NCBI RefSeq assembly: GCF_029227915.1
Contig: NC_079878.1
Location: forward strand, 22,099,501-22,163,500
DNA: 64,000 nt
Source: Hydractinia symbiolongicarpus
Lineage: Eukaryota > Cnidaria > Hydrozoa > Anthoathecata > Hydractiniidae
Direction: 5' to 3'
In this document: one piece after another, positions 10,801 to 19,841 of the stretch
Position numbering within the stretch: position 1 is the stretch's first letter
How the letters are laid out: each line of letters starts with the position of its first letter
The notes under the pieces: model-generated
Told to the model about the DNA's origin: nothing
Databases searched by the model: none
What the model saw: only the letters and a program-made list of their open reading frames with translations
Position numbers and translations under genes: made by a program

Positions 10801-10925
10801 TGAAAAAAAGAAATCAAAATGAAGAAAAGAAAATTCAAATCGAGAAAAGAAAATTCAAATCGAGAAAAGAAAATCAAAATCGAGAAAAGAATATTAAAAT
10901 TGAGAAAAGAATAAATCAGAAGTAA
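10801..10925 (+). repeat. Subterminal repeats, left end of A
   Basis: Tandem variants of 'aaatcgagaaaagaaaatt' in 18-20-bp steps, five or six copies. The same motif occurs at the other three ends of A and B, always pointing inward in the same sense. Candidate transposase-binding array. Confidence 0.75.
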
Positions 10926-11047
10926 AAAAAAAGAAAGCATAAATATCGGAGAAAAAGAAAAAGGTTTAAGAAGAAAATTAAAAAAGAAGTATTAATTAAT
11001 TTCGGTTGATGTGTTATTTTGTACCAAAACATTGATTGCAGATAAAA

Positions 11048-13034
11048 ATGGCGTACTGTGTAGCGTGTGGATGTGAAGTCAAATTGTGGGAAATGTGGCG
11101 CTAGAACATCAGAAAACGATACATCTTGTACTCCATCGAATACGATGCCTTTGAATAGTTTTACCGAGAGTCGAGAAAAATACAGACAGACCTTCTTCAA
11201 GCCTGGTACAAAAAAGAGACATAGTATATCATTAACAACAACATCAGCAAAACCATCATCTGCTTCTATGATGGGAACAAATAATAAGCAGAAGAACAGT
11301 TCAAAAGAATTAAAAAAATCGGTGATTATTAATGTGGGCATAGCCATGCGGGATGAGTACGGAGAGATGAGAGTTGTTCGTGGGCGAAGACTTCCTCTAA
11401 AAGTATTAGAAGCATCATCTGGAACAGAAATTTTACTTGCTGCCATCGAAAAACATGGCAACCACAATCAGGAATTTTGTGCCATAGAAGATTGGGTTTT
11501 GCTCTATCCAGACTTTCAAGAAGTCATATGTATGCCTGGTAAAAGTGTTTCTTTTAAATTAAATGACTACAAGGAAGACCTTTGTAAACCATATTCCCAA
11601 ATTTTATTTTACCTGTGTTTGTCATCACAATTTTATCATAATAGCAAAAAAAGTGACAAAATCGATTACATCAATGAAGAAAACACGTCCACAAGAGTCG
11701 ATAATGCCTACAATTTTTTGACAACAATTGACGATGTAGATGATCCATTCGGTTTACTTAATGATGGACACAGTTGCAGTTCTATCCCTTCAACTGAGTA
11801 TAACAGTACACACAGTGCATTTCCTACATTTGATAACAATATCCATTCAATTGAAAATTATATTGACAATGAACCATCTTTAACAGACAAACTTGAAAAC
11901 TTGCAGGCATCTCTAAAAATAGTTGGAACTGTGGAGCTTTCAGTGAGGCGGAGAAAAATTTGGCTTGACACATTAGAGAAATTACAACGTTTATATCGTG
12001 AAGGTGTTAAACCGTTTACAATTACATTCATTGGTGAAGAAGCACAAGATGGTGGTGGGCCACTTAAAGAGTTCTTTGCAGCACTTTTTGATGATGTGAA
12101 AAAATATTTATTGCAATCAGGTGATAATGGCTCAACATTCCTGCATGACTTCGAAAAATTACAAAAAGGTCATTTCAAATTATTTGGTAACCTAGTGTCA
12201 TTGGCACTTATCATGGGTTGTGCTGGACCAAGGTATTTTATGCCTTGTGTTGTATCGAAGCTCTTGGATGGCGGCACAGAAGTTTTTAAAGTTGATGACG
12301 TCCCCGATATTGACATTCAACAAAAACTTAAAAATGTATTAGCTGCCACAGACAATGCTGCCTTCAAGACAGCTATACAGCTTTTCCCAGAGAGATACGA
12401 TTTAAGAGTTACAAAAGTCAATGTAAGTTTAGAAGATAAGACATTATTTATTGACAACATCATCAGACACTGCTGTTTATCCAGTTGTGCAGAAGAAATT
12501 GCCTCATTTTTAACTGGGTTGGATATTCTTGGAATGTTAACAATTTTAAAAACACATTACAAAGAAAGTGAAATCGAATTTGCTATTTCCAAATCATGTC
12601 AATCCTCAGATGTATTGAAAATTTACACTACAGTAGAATACACGAGTAATACAGAAGATAAATCACTACGTGAAGCAGAAGAAGACATAAGTTACAACTG
12701 GACAAATTTTTTAGAAATTTTAGAGCACGAGGGATCGAAAAAAGTCAAAATTATTTGTCTGAACGAAGAAGGGCATGAGTCAAACAAAGAGCATGTAATC
12801 ACTTTAAGTGATGTTGTTCAATTTTGTACTGGTTCAAAGTTTGTTTTGTCATCAATGTATGGAAAAGGGAAAATATCTTTTAATCATGTCAATGATGAGC
12901 AGTTTGGGAAATGTGTCAATGTAAGCACATGCTTAATGATCCTGACATTCCCAGTAACACCGAGATACTTGGAGAATTTTACTAAAAGTTTTTGTACAGA
13001 TATCTGCTCTTCACCTGGATTTGGACAAATTTGA
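11048..13034 (+). CDS. Zinc-ribbon HECT E3 ubiquitin-ligase-like protein of element A
   Basis: About 661 residues if the ATG at 11048 is joined to the long frame by a +1 step near 11084. HECT ligases take ubiquitin on a Cys and pass it to a Lys of the target. Order: MAYCVACGCEVK in frame 0, then CGKCGARTS in the +1 frame, together a shortened zinc ribbon; a Ser/Lys linker with FTESREKYRQTFFKP; a ~90-residue module (about residues 103-185 of the long frame) with RGRRLPLKV, VLLYPDF and YKEDLCKPYSQ; an acidic linker; then the HECT domain from SVRRRKIWL to the end. The N-lobe shows FIGEEAQDGGGPLKEFF. Catalytic Cys is in STCLMILTFP near residue 622, and the C-terminal SPGFG tail follows. Frame 0 meets TAG within 20 codons, so full translation needs a frame change or an internal start. 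The long frame has no other lesion. Convergent with the integrase. Confidence 0.8.
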
Positions 13035-13671
13035 TAACTTGTGTTTATGAAGTATATGTGTAGGAATTTTTGAAGGTTTTATTGCATTTATAATTTATGA
13101 TAAGTTTTAGATATATATAATCAGGGAGGAATGAGAATTTTTAATTTATAGTTAAGGGGTGAAAATAACTTTTATATGTGCTAGTTAATTCTCTTGAATA
13201 CATGAACACCTAAATACATGAACTCATAATTTTTACTACTCTTTCTCCCTGATGCATATGAATAAGTCGATTATTTTTTGTTTATTCACTTTTTCAACAC
13301 CATGTCATGTTAGTTGCATTTTGTTATATTTCATTGCTGCAACCTAAATTCCCAAGTGAAAAAAGTCTTAACAAGAAACAGTATATTGTACTTTTTATGT
13401 TTGACATAAATTTTGTTAATGTTCATTATACAGACTCCTTTTCTTACTACTTATGTTTGACTGCACGCCAATATCATTCGACTTACATGAAAAATAGGCT
13501 TGTTTCTTGGTTAAAATTCGTCAATATAAATATATTTTTGGCTACATCATATACTACTATGTTATATTTCTATGGATGAAAATTATGTTATTAGTTTCAA
13601 ATGTTTCTTTTCTATGTTCATAGGACAAGAAATATCATTACAGCTAGCTGTTTTGTCACCTCATCATCAAT
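13035..13671. other. Gap between the convergent genes of A
   Basis: Non-coding A+T-rich stretch between the two 3' ends, presumably both 3' untranslated regions. Reading frames here are short and unrecognised. Confidence 0.5.
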
Positions 13672-14921
13672 TTATACACAAAGTTTTGTTATCTGTTCGA
13701 AAATACCCTGACCATTGTGCCAATTTTTTGGTGGATATTCCATGTTCTCTGATTGTACTACATATTTAAAATATTCAAGAAGTTCAGTATCGACCTCTGT
13801 CATAGCGTTCCTGCCTTCTGAAATTACATCTCTTTGCGATATTAAGTTATGTATATGATCTTCTGATTTTAAGCGTTTTTGGTCATTAGCATTAACTGTA
13901 GTTGGCAAGAAAAATAAGATATCTGGAATTCCACTCACACTGTCGTGGCGGGACTTTCGTATAAAGTGGGTATTTCATTGGTAGCGAACCTGGTCTAGTT
14001 GAGATTGTAATAAATCAGAAAACACAAACCAAACACATTCCTCATGAATGTGATTCCCCGGCAATAACACTCCTTTCTCTAAAATATTCTTAAAAAAATT
14101 TATTATCCAACTTGTGAAAGATCGTCGATAGAAGGACCACCAATTTTCGATCCTTTGATTGGACAGCGATGACCCATATCTGTGTGCGTTAGCGTCTTGT
14201 GTTAAGTAACACTGCATATCAGCCATAACACCGTTTTCGGTACCACAATCTGTTCGAACTAAAAGTGGAAAAAACCCCAACTCTTTTACTTTTTCTAAGA
14301 ACAAGTGAGCAGGTACTAGTGGGTTGGTATTGCTTGTGGAAACTTTCAACCATAAAACTTTTCGCGAGAAACCATCAATACAACCGTGAATGGGTAAGAC
14401 CATATGGTTTCAGTTTATCATACCCATCCACATGCCTGCAGTTGTTAGGACCGGGTGATGTGTATTCTCTACGGCGTAGACGGCGCGATCTTCTTTGTTC
14501 AGTACCATCCGGATCTAACTCTCTTAGCAGTTGCATCACGCTGTCACGTGTAGCCATTATGCCATATGAACATCGAAGTGAATGCCAAAGCCCTCGGTAT
14601 CCTTTCACTGCAGCTGGACCTTGTAGTTCTTGTTCAATTATACTACGTAAAACTGCCTCGTTAACATTACTACGTCTCCTTTTCAACCCAAGACTTCGTA
14701 ATCGTCGTTTCAGGGTTCTCGTTGACATTAATGTGCTATGATATATTTTTAAAAACAGAACGATTGCATTGTATGGGAAATGCTTCTCAAAGTAATAAAC
14801 TATCAATTCTCGCTCATCTGCTGTAGCTGGAGCACTGTCTAAGGTAGTACATAAGTCTACATTGAGTACAAAATAATAAATCGTCAGATAACTGCCTACC
14901 ACACTGCGTACAGAATGACAT
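13672..14921 (-). pseudogene. DDE integrase-like transposase of element A, broken
   Basis: About 416 codons. It begins at ATG 14921 with MSFCTQCGRQLSDDLLFCTQC, a double-CxxC zinc ribbon. A frame change follows, then a helix-turn-helix-like region (LIVYYFEKHFPYN to LKRRLRSLGLKRR) and PDGTEQRRSRRLRRR. The catalytic core has HVDGYDKLKPYG (first Asp), VRTDCGTENG (second Asp) and NQRIENWW (Glu), with 33 residues between the last two. Lesions: the shift after the ribbon (about 14850-14865); one extra base between PYGL and PIHGC (about 14395); Arg for the conserved Trp before the first Asp; TGA at 13975-13977 where B has Trp. The C-terminus YPPKNW is still readable in frame beyond that. Catalytic residues survive, so the lesions look recent. 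Confidence 0.85.
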
Positions 14922-15039
14922 ACTTGTGTAAACAATGGAGAAGAAACCGATCAGTGCCATGCTCTTATTATTTAAATTTACTTATAAATATTTTTATTCC
15001 ATTTTTTTTTTGTACTTGTTTTTTCTTTTCTTGATTGGT

Positions 15040-15215
15040 GAATTTTTTTTTTCGATTTCGATTTTATTTTCTCGACCGGATTTTTTTTTATTGTTTATAA
15101 AGAAATTTAGTTTTCAATTCAAATTTTCTTTTTTGAATTCGAATTCTATTTTTGAGATTTGAATTTTCTTTTCTCGATCCAAATTCTCTCTTTCTCCCTT
15201 TAGACTTTCTTTTCG
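15040..15215 (-). repeat. Subterminal repeats, right end of A
   Basis: Complement of the same motif ('gaattttcttttctcgat' near 15160-15177), with further T-rich degenerate copies to 15040. Mirrors 10801-10925. Confidence 0.65.
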
Positions 15216-15256
15216 GTGTCCCCTCTCGGCTTCCTACGGAAGCCGAGAGGGGCCAA
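15216..15256. repeat. Head-to-head TIR junction of elements A and B
   Basis: Right tip of A (15216-15234), TAC (15235-15237), left tip of B (15238-15256). The inner 16 bases on each side are complementary, giving an almost perfect palindrome around TAC. The outer bases differ (GTGTCC against GGCCAA), which identifies the owner of each tip. Start codons of the two integrase genes diverge from here. Confidence 0.9.
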
Positions 15257-15545
15257 CGAAAAAGAATTTCACAATACAAATTAAAAAATACAAATCGAGA
15301 AAAGAAAATCGAAATCGAAAATATAGAATTCAAATCGAGAAAAGAAAATCAAAATCGAAAATAAAGAATTCAAATCGAGAAAAGAAAATCAAAATCGAAA
15401 ATAAAGAATTCAAATCGAGAAAAGAAAATCGAAAATAAAGAATTCAAATCGAGAAAAGAAAATCAGAATCGAAATTAAAGAATCCAAAATCGAGAAAAAA
15501 AAAATAGAATCGAAATTAAAGAATTCAAAAAGAAAATTAGAAAAA
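15257..15545 (+). repeat. Subterminal repeats, left end of B
   Basis: The longest of the four arrays: alternating 'caaatcgagaaaagaaaatc' and 'aaaatcgaaaataaagaatt', about 38-40 bp per double step, six or more steps. Confidence 0.8.
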
Positions 15546-15607
15546 AAGATCATTTTTTTTTCAATATCAAAACACTTTCTTTCTTCCGAGAAGAACGTCG
15601 AGACAAG

Positions 15608-16860
15608 ATGGTATACTGTGCACAGTGTGGTCAAGTACTGCAAGATAGGAGTTTTTTTTGTTGTCACTGTGGAACTAGATGCGAAACAACGTACGAAAGT
15701 AAGCCAGCCGATTTGAGTGATGAAAGTGAGCTGATACAGAACTACTTCAAGCGAAATTTTTCGTATGATCATATCATTGTGTTTCTGAGAATACACCATT
15801 CAATTTACATGAGCAAAAGGACATTAAAATGTCGCCTGCAACAGCTGGGATTGAAAAGAAGATCGTATAACATCTCCGATAACGTTTTGAGAAGCATGAT
15901 TGAAAATGAACTTGAAGGACCTGCTGTGCTAAAAGGTTATCGAGGAATGTGGAATCATTTAAGGTGCAAATATGGCGTCGTTGTTTAACGAGATACTGTG
16001 ATGCACTTACTGCGAGAGATAGATCCGGATGGTACAGAGTTAAGAAGAGCTCGTCGTTTAAAAAGAAGAGTTTATACTTCTCCAGGACCAAACCATTGTT
16101 GGCATATCGATGGGTATGATAAGCTGAAACCGTACGGATTGCCCATTCATGGTTGTATTGATGGGTTCTCTCGGAAAATATTGTGGCTAAAAGTTGTCAA
16201 GTCAAACAATAATCCTATTATCCCAGCATTTTACTTTCTGCGAAAGGTGAAAGACCTCTGTTTTTGTCCGCAAAAATTAAGGACTGACTGTGGTACTGAG
16301 AACGGCATTATGGCCGACATCCAATGTTCATTGGTTGGCAATGAAGATGCGCATTTATATGGGAGTTCGGTAGCAGATCAGCGGATTGAAAATTGGTGGT
16401 CTCATAACAAAAAAGCTTTTACAACGTGGGTAATAGATTTTTTCAAACAGATGGTAGAAGAGGGCATTCTTATCTCTGGTCATCATGTTCATATGGAGTG
16501 TGTTTGGTTTGTGTTTTCGCATTTTTTGCAGCTACAATTGGACGAAGTTGTGTATGAATGGAATACACATTACATACGTCAAACAAACCATGAAACAATC
16601 CCTGGTGTTCCTGACATACTATATCACGCACCGATTCTGTCAGGTCATGAAGACAAAAAAGTCGCTATAACACAGGGACAAGTACAAAGAATACTTCAAG
16701 AAAAAATGTATTTTCAGAAGCAACAGAAATATTCGAAGATCATGATCAACTACTCAAAGAATACTGTGAATATGTTATACAAACAAAACAGCTTCGTTAC
16801 CCTCCGAAAAATTGGGAAGACGCTCGCAGTGTGTACAAAATCATCATCGAAAAGTGTTAG
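15608..16860 (+). pseudogene. DDE integrase-like transposase of element B, two lesions
   Basis: About 417 codons. MVYCAQCGQVLQDRSFFCCH begins a zinc ribbon with no frame break. Then comes an HTH-like region (LIQNYFKRNFSYD, MSKRTLKCRLQQLGLKRR), LLREIDPDGTELRRARRL, and a DDE core: CWHIDGYDKLKPYG, LRTDCGTENG and DQRIENWW, again with 33 residues between the second Asp and Glu. A C-terminal tail includes RYPPKNWEDARSVY. TAA at 15986-15988 interrupts at codon 127, where A reads a sense codon. A one-base shift in the A6 run near 16700-16706 moves the tail to another frame, ending at TAG 16858-16860. Otherwise complete with its catalytic triad, so a functional relative elsewhere in the genome is likely. 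Confidence 0.88.
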
Positions 16861-17393
16861 TTCATGTCACAGGAGCAATAAAAAACGGAATGAAACAAAC
16901 TAGACAAACTATATATTTTTACCATGTTTCAGACATATTTGTTTAGCGAATGATAGCTATTCTTGAAAAAAAAAGGTAAAACTTCAACGGAAAGAACTTA
17001 CGAAATATACTGTATATCACGATTATCACGTTTTGTTTTTAAAAACAGCTAATATGCGAACAAAATACTAAACAATACCCTAATAAAAAGATGTTATATA
17101 AACATACTCTATATCATATCAAAGTACAGTACTTCGTTGCATGAGAGCCTTTAAAGTCCATTTTTACATCGAAGAGATGATGTCAATTTCATGGTTCTGA
17201 CAATTTTCAACACTTGTTGAGAGCATAATACTTTCAGAAATTTTGAGATGTCAGTGCTATTGTGTCTACTAAAACAAAGATAATGGACTGGAAGCTGATG
17301 TTTTCATACAACGATTATTAGCTATAAAAACATAATGTAAAAAATGCAAACAAAAAATCTTTTGTTTTAGCTACTGTAATATACACAAGCGGT
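16861..17393. other. Gap between the convergent genes of B
   Basis: Non-coding, A+T-rich, equivalent to 13035-13671 of A. No promoter or RNA gene seen. Confidence 0.5.
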
Positions 17394-19401
17394 TTAGGCA
17401 ATGCCAAAACCAGGACTTGTAGCAACGTCTTCGCAAAAGTGCCGATTAAATTCTTCTGTTGATCCATAATATCGCTTTGTAACAGGGAAAACAAGTTTGT
17501 AATTACATGTGTACACAATAATTCGCTTCCCTTGATCTTTTTTATTTGGATGGATAAATTCAATAGTTCCGTTTTCCTTCATACATGGTAGAACATACTT
17601 GGAACCTGTACAAAATCGAATCACATCACGTAGGGAAATATTAGTATCTGAATGTTCCTCCTTGCCATCATCATCAAGAGATATAGTTCCAGGAAGTTTG
17701 TAATTATCATTTTCTAATGCTTCTATAAAGTTTGTAAAATTATAGTAAATGTCTTCTTCTTTACTTTGATCAATTGTTACATTGTTATCGTTGTTCACAG
17801 TGTAGATAACGTTTTTAAACACAGCTAACAAATCCTTAGCTTTTGCATCCATGCAAGGTACAAATTCTGTTTTGATTTCTTCATAGTTTTGCTGCAATAT
17901 TGAATATAAACCAAGTATGTCCATACCTTGTACAACTTGTTGTACTTCTTCAAGACAAACAGATAAGCAATAATATTTGCATATATTTTGTATAACAATC
18001 GATTTATCTTCAAAAGCAATTGAAACATTTGTGACTCCTGCATTATAACGCTCAGGAAAAGATTCAAGACAAGATTGAAACTCTGAATCATTGGTAGTAG
18101 CATCTAACTCTTTCAACTTTGTTTGTACGTCCAGATCAGGCACATCATCAATAGAAAGGGGAAATTCTCCTTTATTAAACATTTTAGATACAACAGCGGG
18201 CATTAAATAACGCGGACCAGCACAACCAGAAATCAGTGCCATTCCAATCAAATTTCCAAAAAGAAAAAAATCACCATTTGATACACGTTCCAGGTCATGG
18301 GTGAATGTAAATTGGTAGGAATTACCAGAACACAATAAATAATTTCTCGCATCATCGAAGAGCACACTAAAAAATTCTTTCAAAGGTCCTCCAGCATCAG
18401 CAGCCTCTTCTCCTATAAACTTGATTGTTAATGGTCGTGGTGTACCATCCTTGAACGCCCTTTTCAGTTTTTGTGCTGTATCCAGCCAAATTTTTCTGCG
18501 ACGTATAGTCAATCTGAAGCTGTCTGATGTTTTGAAAGCAGAAAGTAAAGTGTCCATTTTTTGCTGAAATCTTAGTTCAGGAGGAGAGACTTGTGTATGT
18601 GTTTCATCATAACATTGTTGAACGGATTTGTTATCATCATCAGACAAATTTACTTCTTGCATTTCATTACTGTTGTTGCTGTAGTAGTCAGAAGTTGAAC
18701 CGTTCAATAAAGTATCACCAAACAGATCAGGGGCTGCTGGGATATATGTATCATTGGCAATTTCTTCTACTTCGGTTGTGCTGATAGCATTATCACTTGG
18801 CACGTCAAAAAAAAAGTCATTGCTGGTGCACAAATACAACACCATTTGAGAATATGGCTTTCCCAAACAATCCCTGTAGTTATTTAATCGGAAGTCATCC
18901 ATATTTCCAGGTAGAGTTGTCACTTCCTTCAAGTCGGGATACAACATAACATAGCTTTCTGAAGCACAAAATTCTTGGTCGTGGTTACTATGTTTGTCGA
19001 TTGCTAAGGATTTCAACTCCAGTGCTGAAGCTGTTTCCTTCACCCTCACAGGAAGTCTTTTTCCACGAATTACTTTCAACTCACCGAAACAGTCTCTTCT
19101 TGCTCTTCCTACGTTTAATGATATATATTTCTCTTCTACTGCTACTGTGGTGTTTTCCTTCTTCTTGAATGGGACAGCTGTGTTATTGGTGGCAGTCTTT
19201 TTCTTATTGTTGGAAGATGGCTTAAAAAAAGATTGTCTTTTTTTCTCTCTACTATCAGTGAAATGCTGAAGTAACAGTGTGTGTTGTCCTCCATCAACCT
19301 GGTTCTCTTTATTATCATCTTTGGCAATCGTCGAGCCACATTTTAAACAAAAATTTATAGTCTTCTTTTACAGCACAACCACACTTCACACAGTAGGCCA
19401 T
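17394..19401 (-). CDS. Zinc-ribbon HECT E3 ubiquitin-ligase-like protein of element B
   Basis: About 668 residues if ATG 19401 is joined to the long frame by a +1 step in the five-A run (plus strand) at 19349-19353. Frame 0 gives MAYCVKCGCAVKEDYKF, then runs to TGA. The +1 frame gives CLKCGSTIAKDD and stays open to 17394. Joined, the ribbon has 10 residues between its CxxC pairs, exactly as in both integrases. Then FTDSREKKRQSFFKP; the ~90-residue module (RGKRLPVRV, VMLYPDL, YRDCLGKPYSQ); and HECT from LTIRRRKIWL, with FIGEEAADAGGPLKEFF. Catalytic Cys is in VYTCNYKLVFP and the tail is SPGFG. The +1 frame has no ATG before the module, so this gene cannot make its N-terminus without the frame-0 start. 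No other lesion. Confidence 0.82.
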
Positions 19402-19491
19402 TTTTGTTTATCTGCCTTCTGTTTGTTTTTGCGCAAGTGTTTTGAGCTAAAAACCATGAACTGAAATCACTTCCTTTTCATTATTATGCCG

Positions 19492-19688
19492 AAAAAGATT
19501 AATCTTGATTTTGATATTCTTTTCTCTATTCGGAAATTCTTTTCTTGATTCCGAAATTCTTTTCTCTATTCCGAAATTCTTTTCCCGATTCTGAAATTCT
19601 TTTCTCTATTCCGAAATTCTTTTCCCGATTCCGAAATTCTTTTCTCGATTTTGAAATTCTTTTCTCGATTTTGATATTTTAATTTTGA
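19492..19688 (-). repeat. Subterminal repeats, right end of B
   Basis: Eight or so steps of 'gaaattcttttctcgatt' variants about 20-21 bp apart. This is the complement of the motif at the other three ends. Confidence 0.8.
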
Positions 19689-19711
19689 TTGGCCCCTCTC
19701 GGCTTCCATAC
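19689..19711 (-). repeat. Right terminal inverted repeat of B and flank
   Basis: Tip at 19689-19707 is the exact complement of 15238-15256. It is followed by ATAC (19708-19711), containing the TAC seen at the other ends. 'gcagcctata' at about 19715-19724 repeats a sequence found outside A on the left. Confidence 0.8.
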
Positions 19712-19841
19712 TATGCAGCCTATAGACTATATAAAGCCTGTGTGCTTCAAAATTACACAAAACTACATATTATATAAAATTTCAAAAATTAGCGTTCTAG
19801 GGTCATAAAACAACCTAACGCACGTAAAACTATGTGCATGA

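Larger units (their letters stand above)
10782..15234. mobile_element. Element A: HECT + DDE integrase DNA transposon
   Basis: About 4.45 kb, bounded by inverted repeats ggaagccgagaagggacac (10782-10800) and its near-complement (15216-15234), differing at one position. TAC directly flanks both ends and is a possible 3-bp target duplication. Inside each end is a purine-rich subterminal repeat. Two convergent genes, HECT-like (plus) and DDE integrase-like (minus), fill the interior with a ~640-bp gap between their 3' ends. Length and layout match element B. I know related integrase-core transposases (of the kind Repbase groups as IS3EU or similar) but cannot confirm the superfamily. The transposase is broken, so the copy is not autonomous. 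Confidence 0.8.
15238..19707. mobile_element. Element B: integrase + HECT DNA transposon
   Basis: About 4.47 kb, in opposite orientation to A. Tips ggaagccgagaggggccaa (15238-15256) and its exact complement (19689-19707). Flanks are TAC on the left and ATAC on the right. Gene order from left: integrase (plus), HECT (minus), convergent as in A. Proteins are clearly homologous to those of A but far from identical, so this is not a recent duplication of A. The transposase has one stop and one frameshift. Confidence 0.8.

Noticed and set aside
11061-11090. Tiny intron restoring the HECT A frame
   Set aside because: The only GT...AG pair would give an intron of about 20 bp, too short, and would remove part of the ribbon; HECT B has no comparable pair.
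10916-11467. 183-codon minus-strand frame opposite the start of HECT A
   Set aside because: Antisense shadow of the HECT gene and its subterminal repeat; no independent features.
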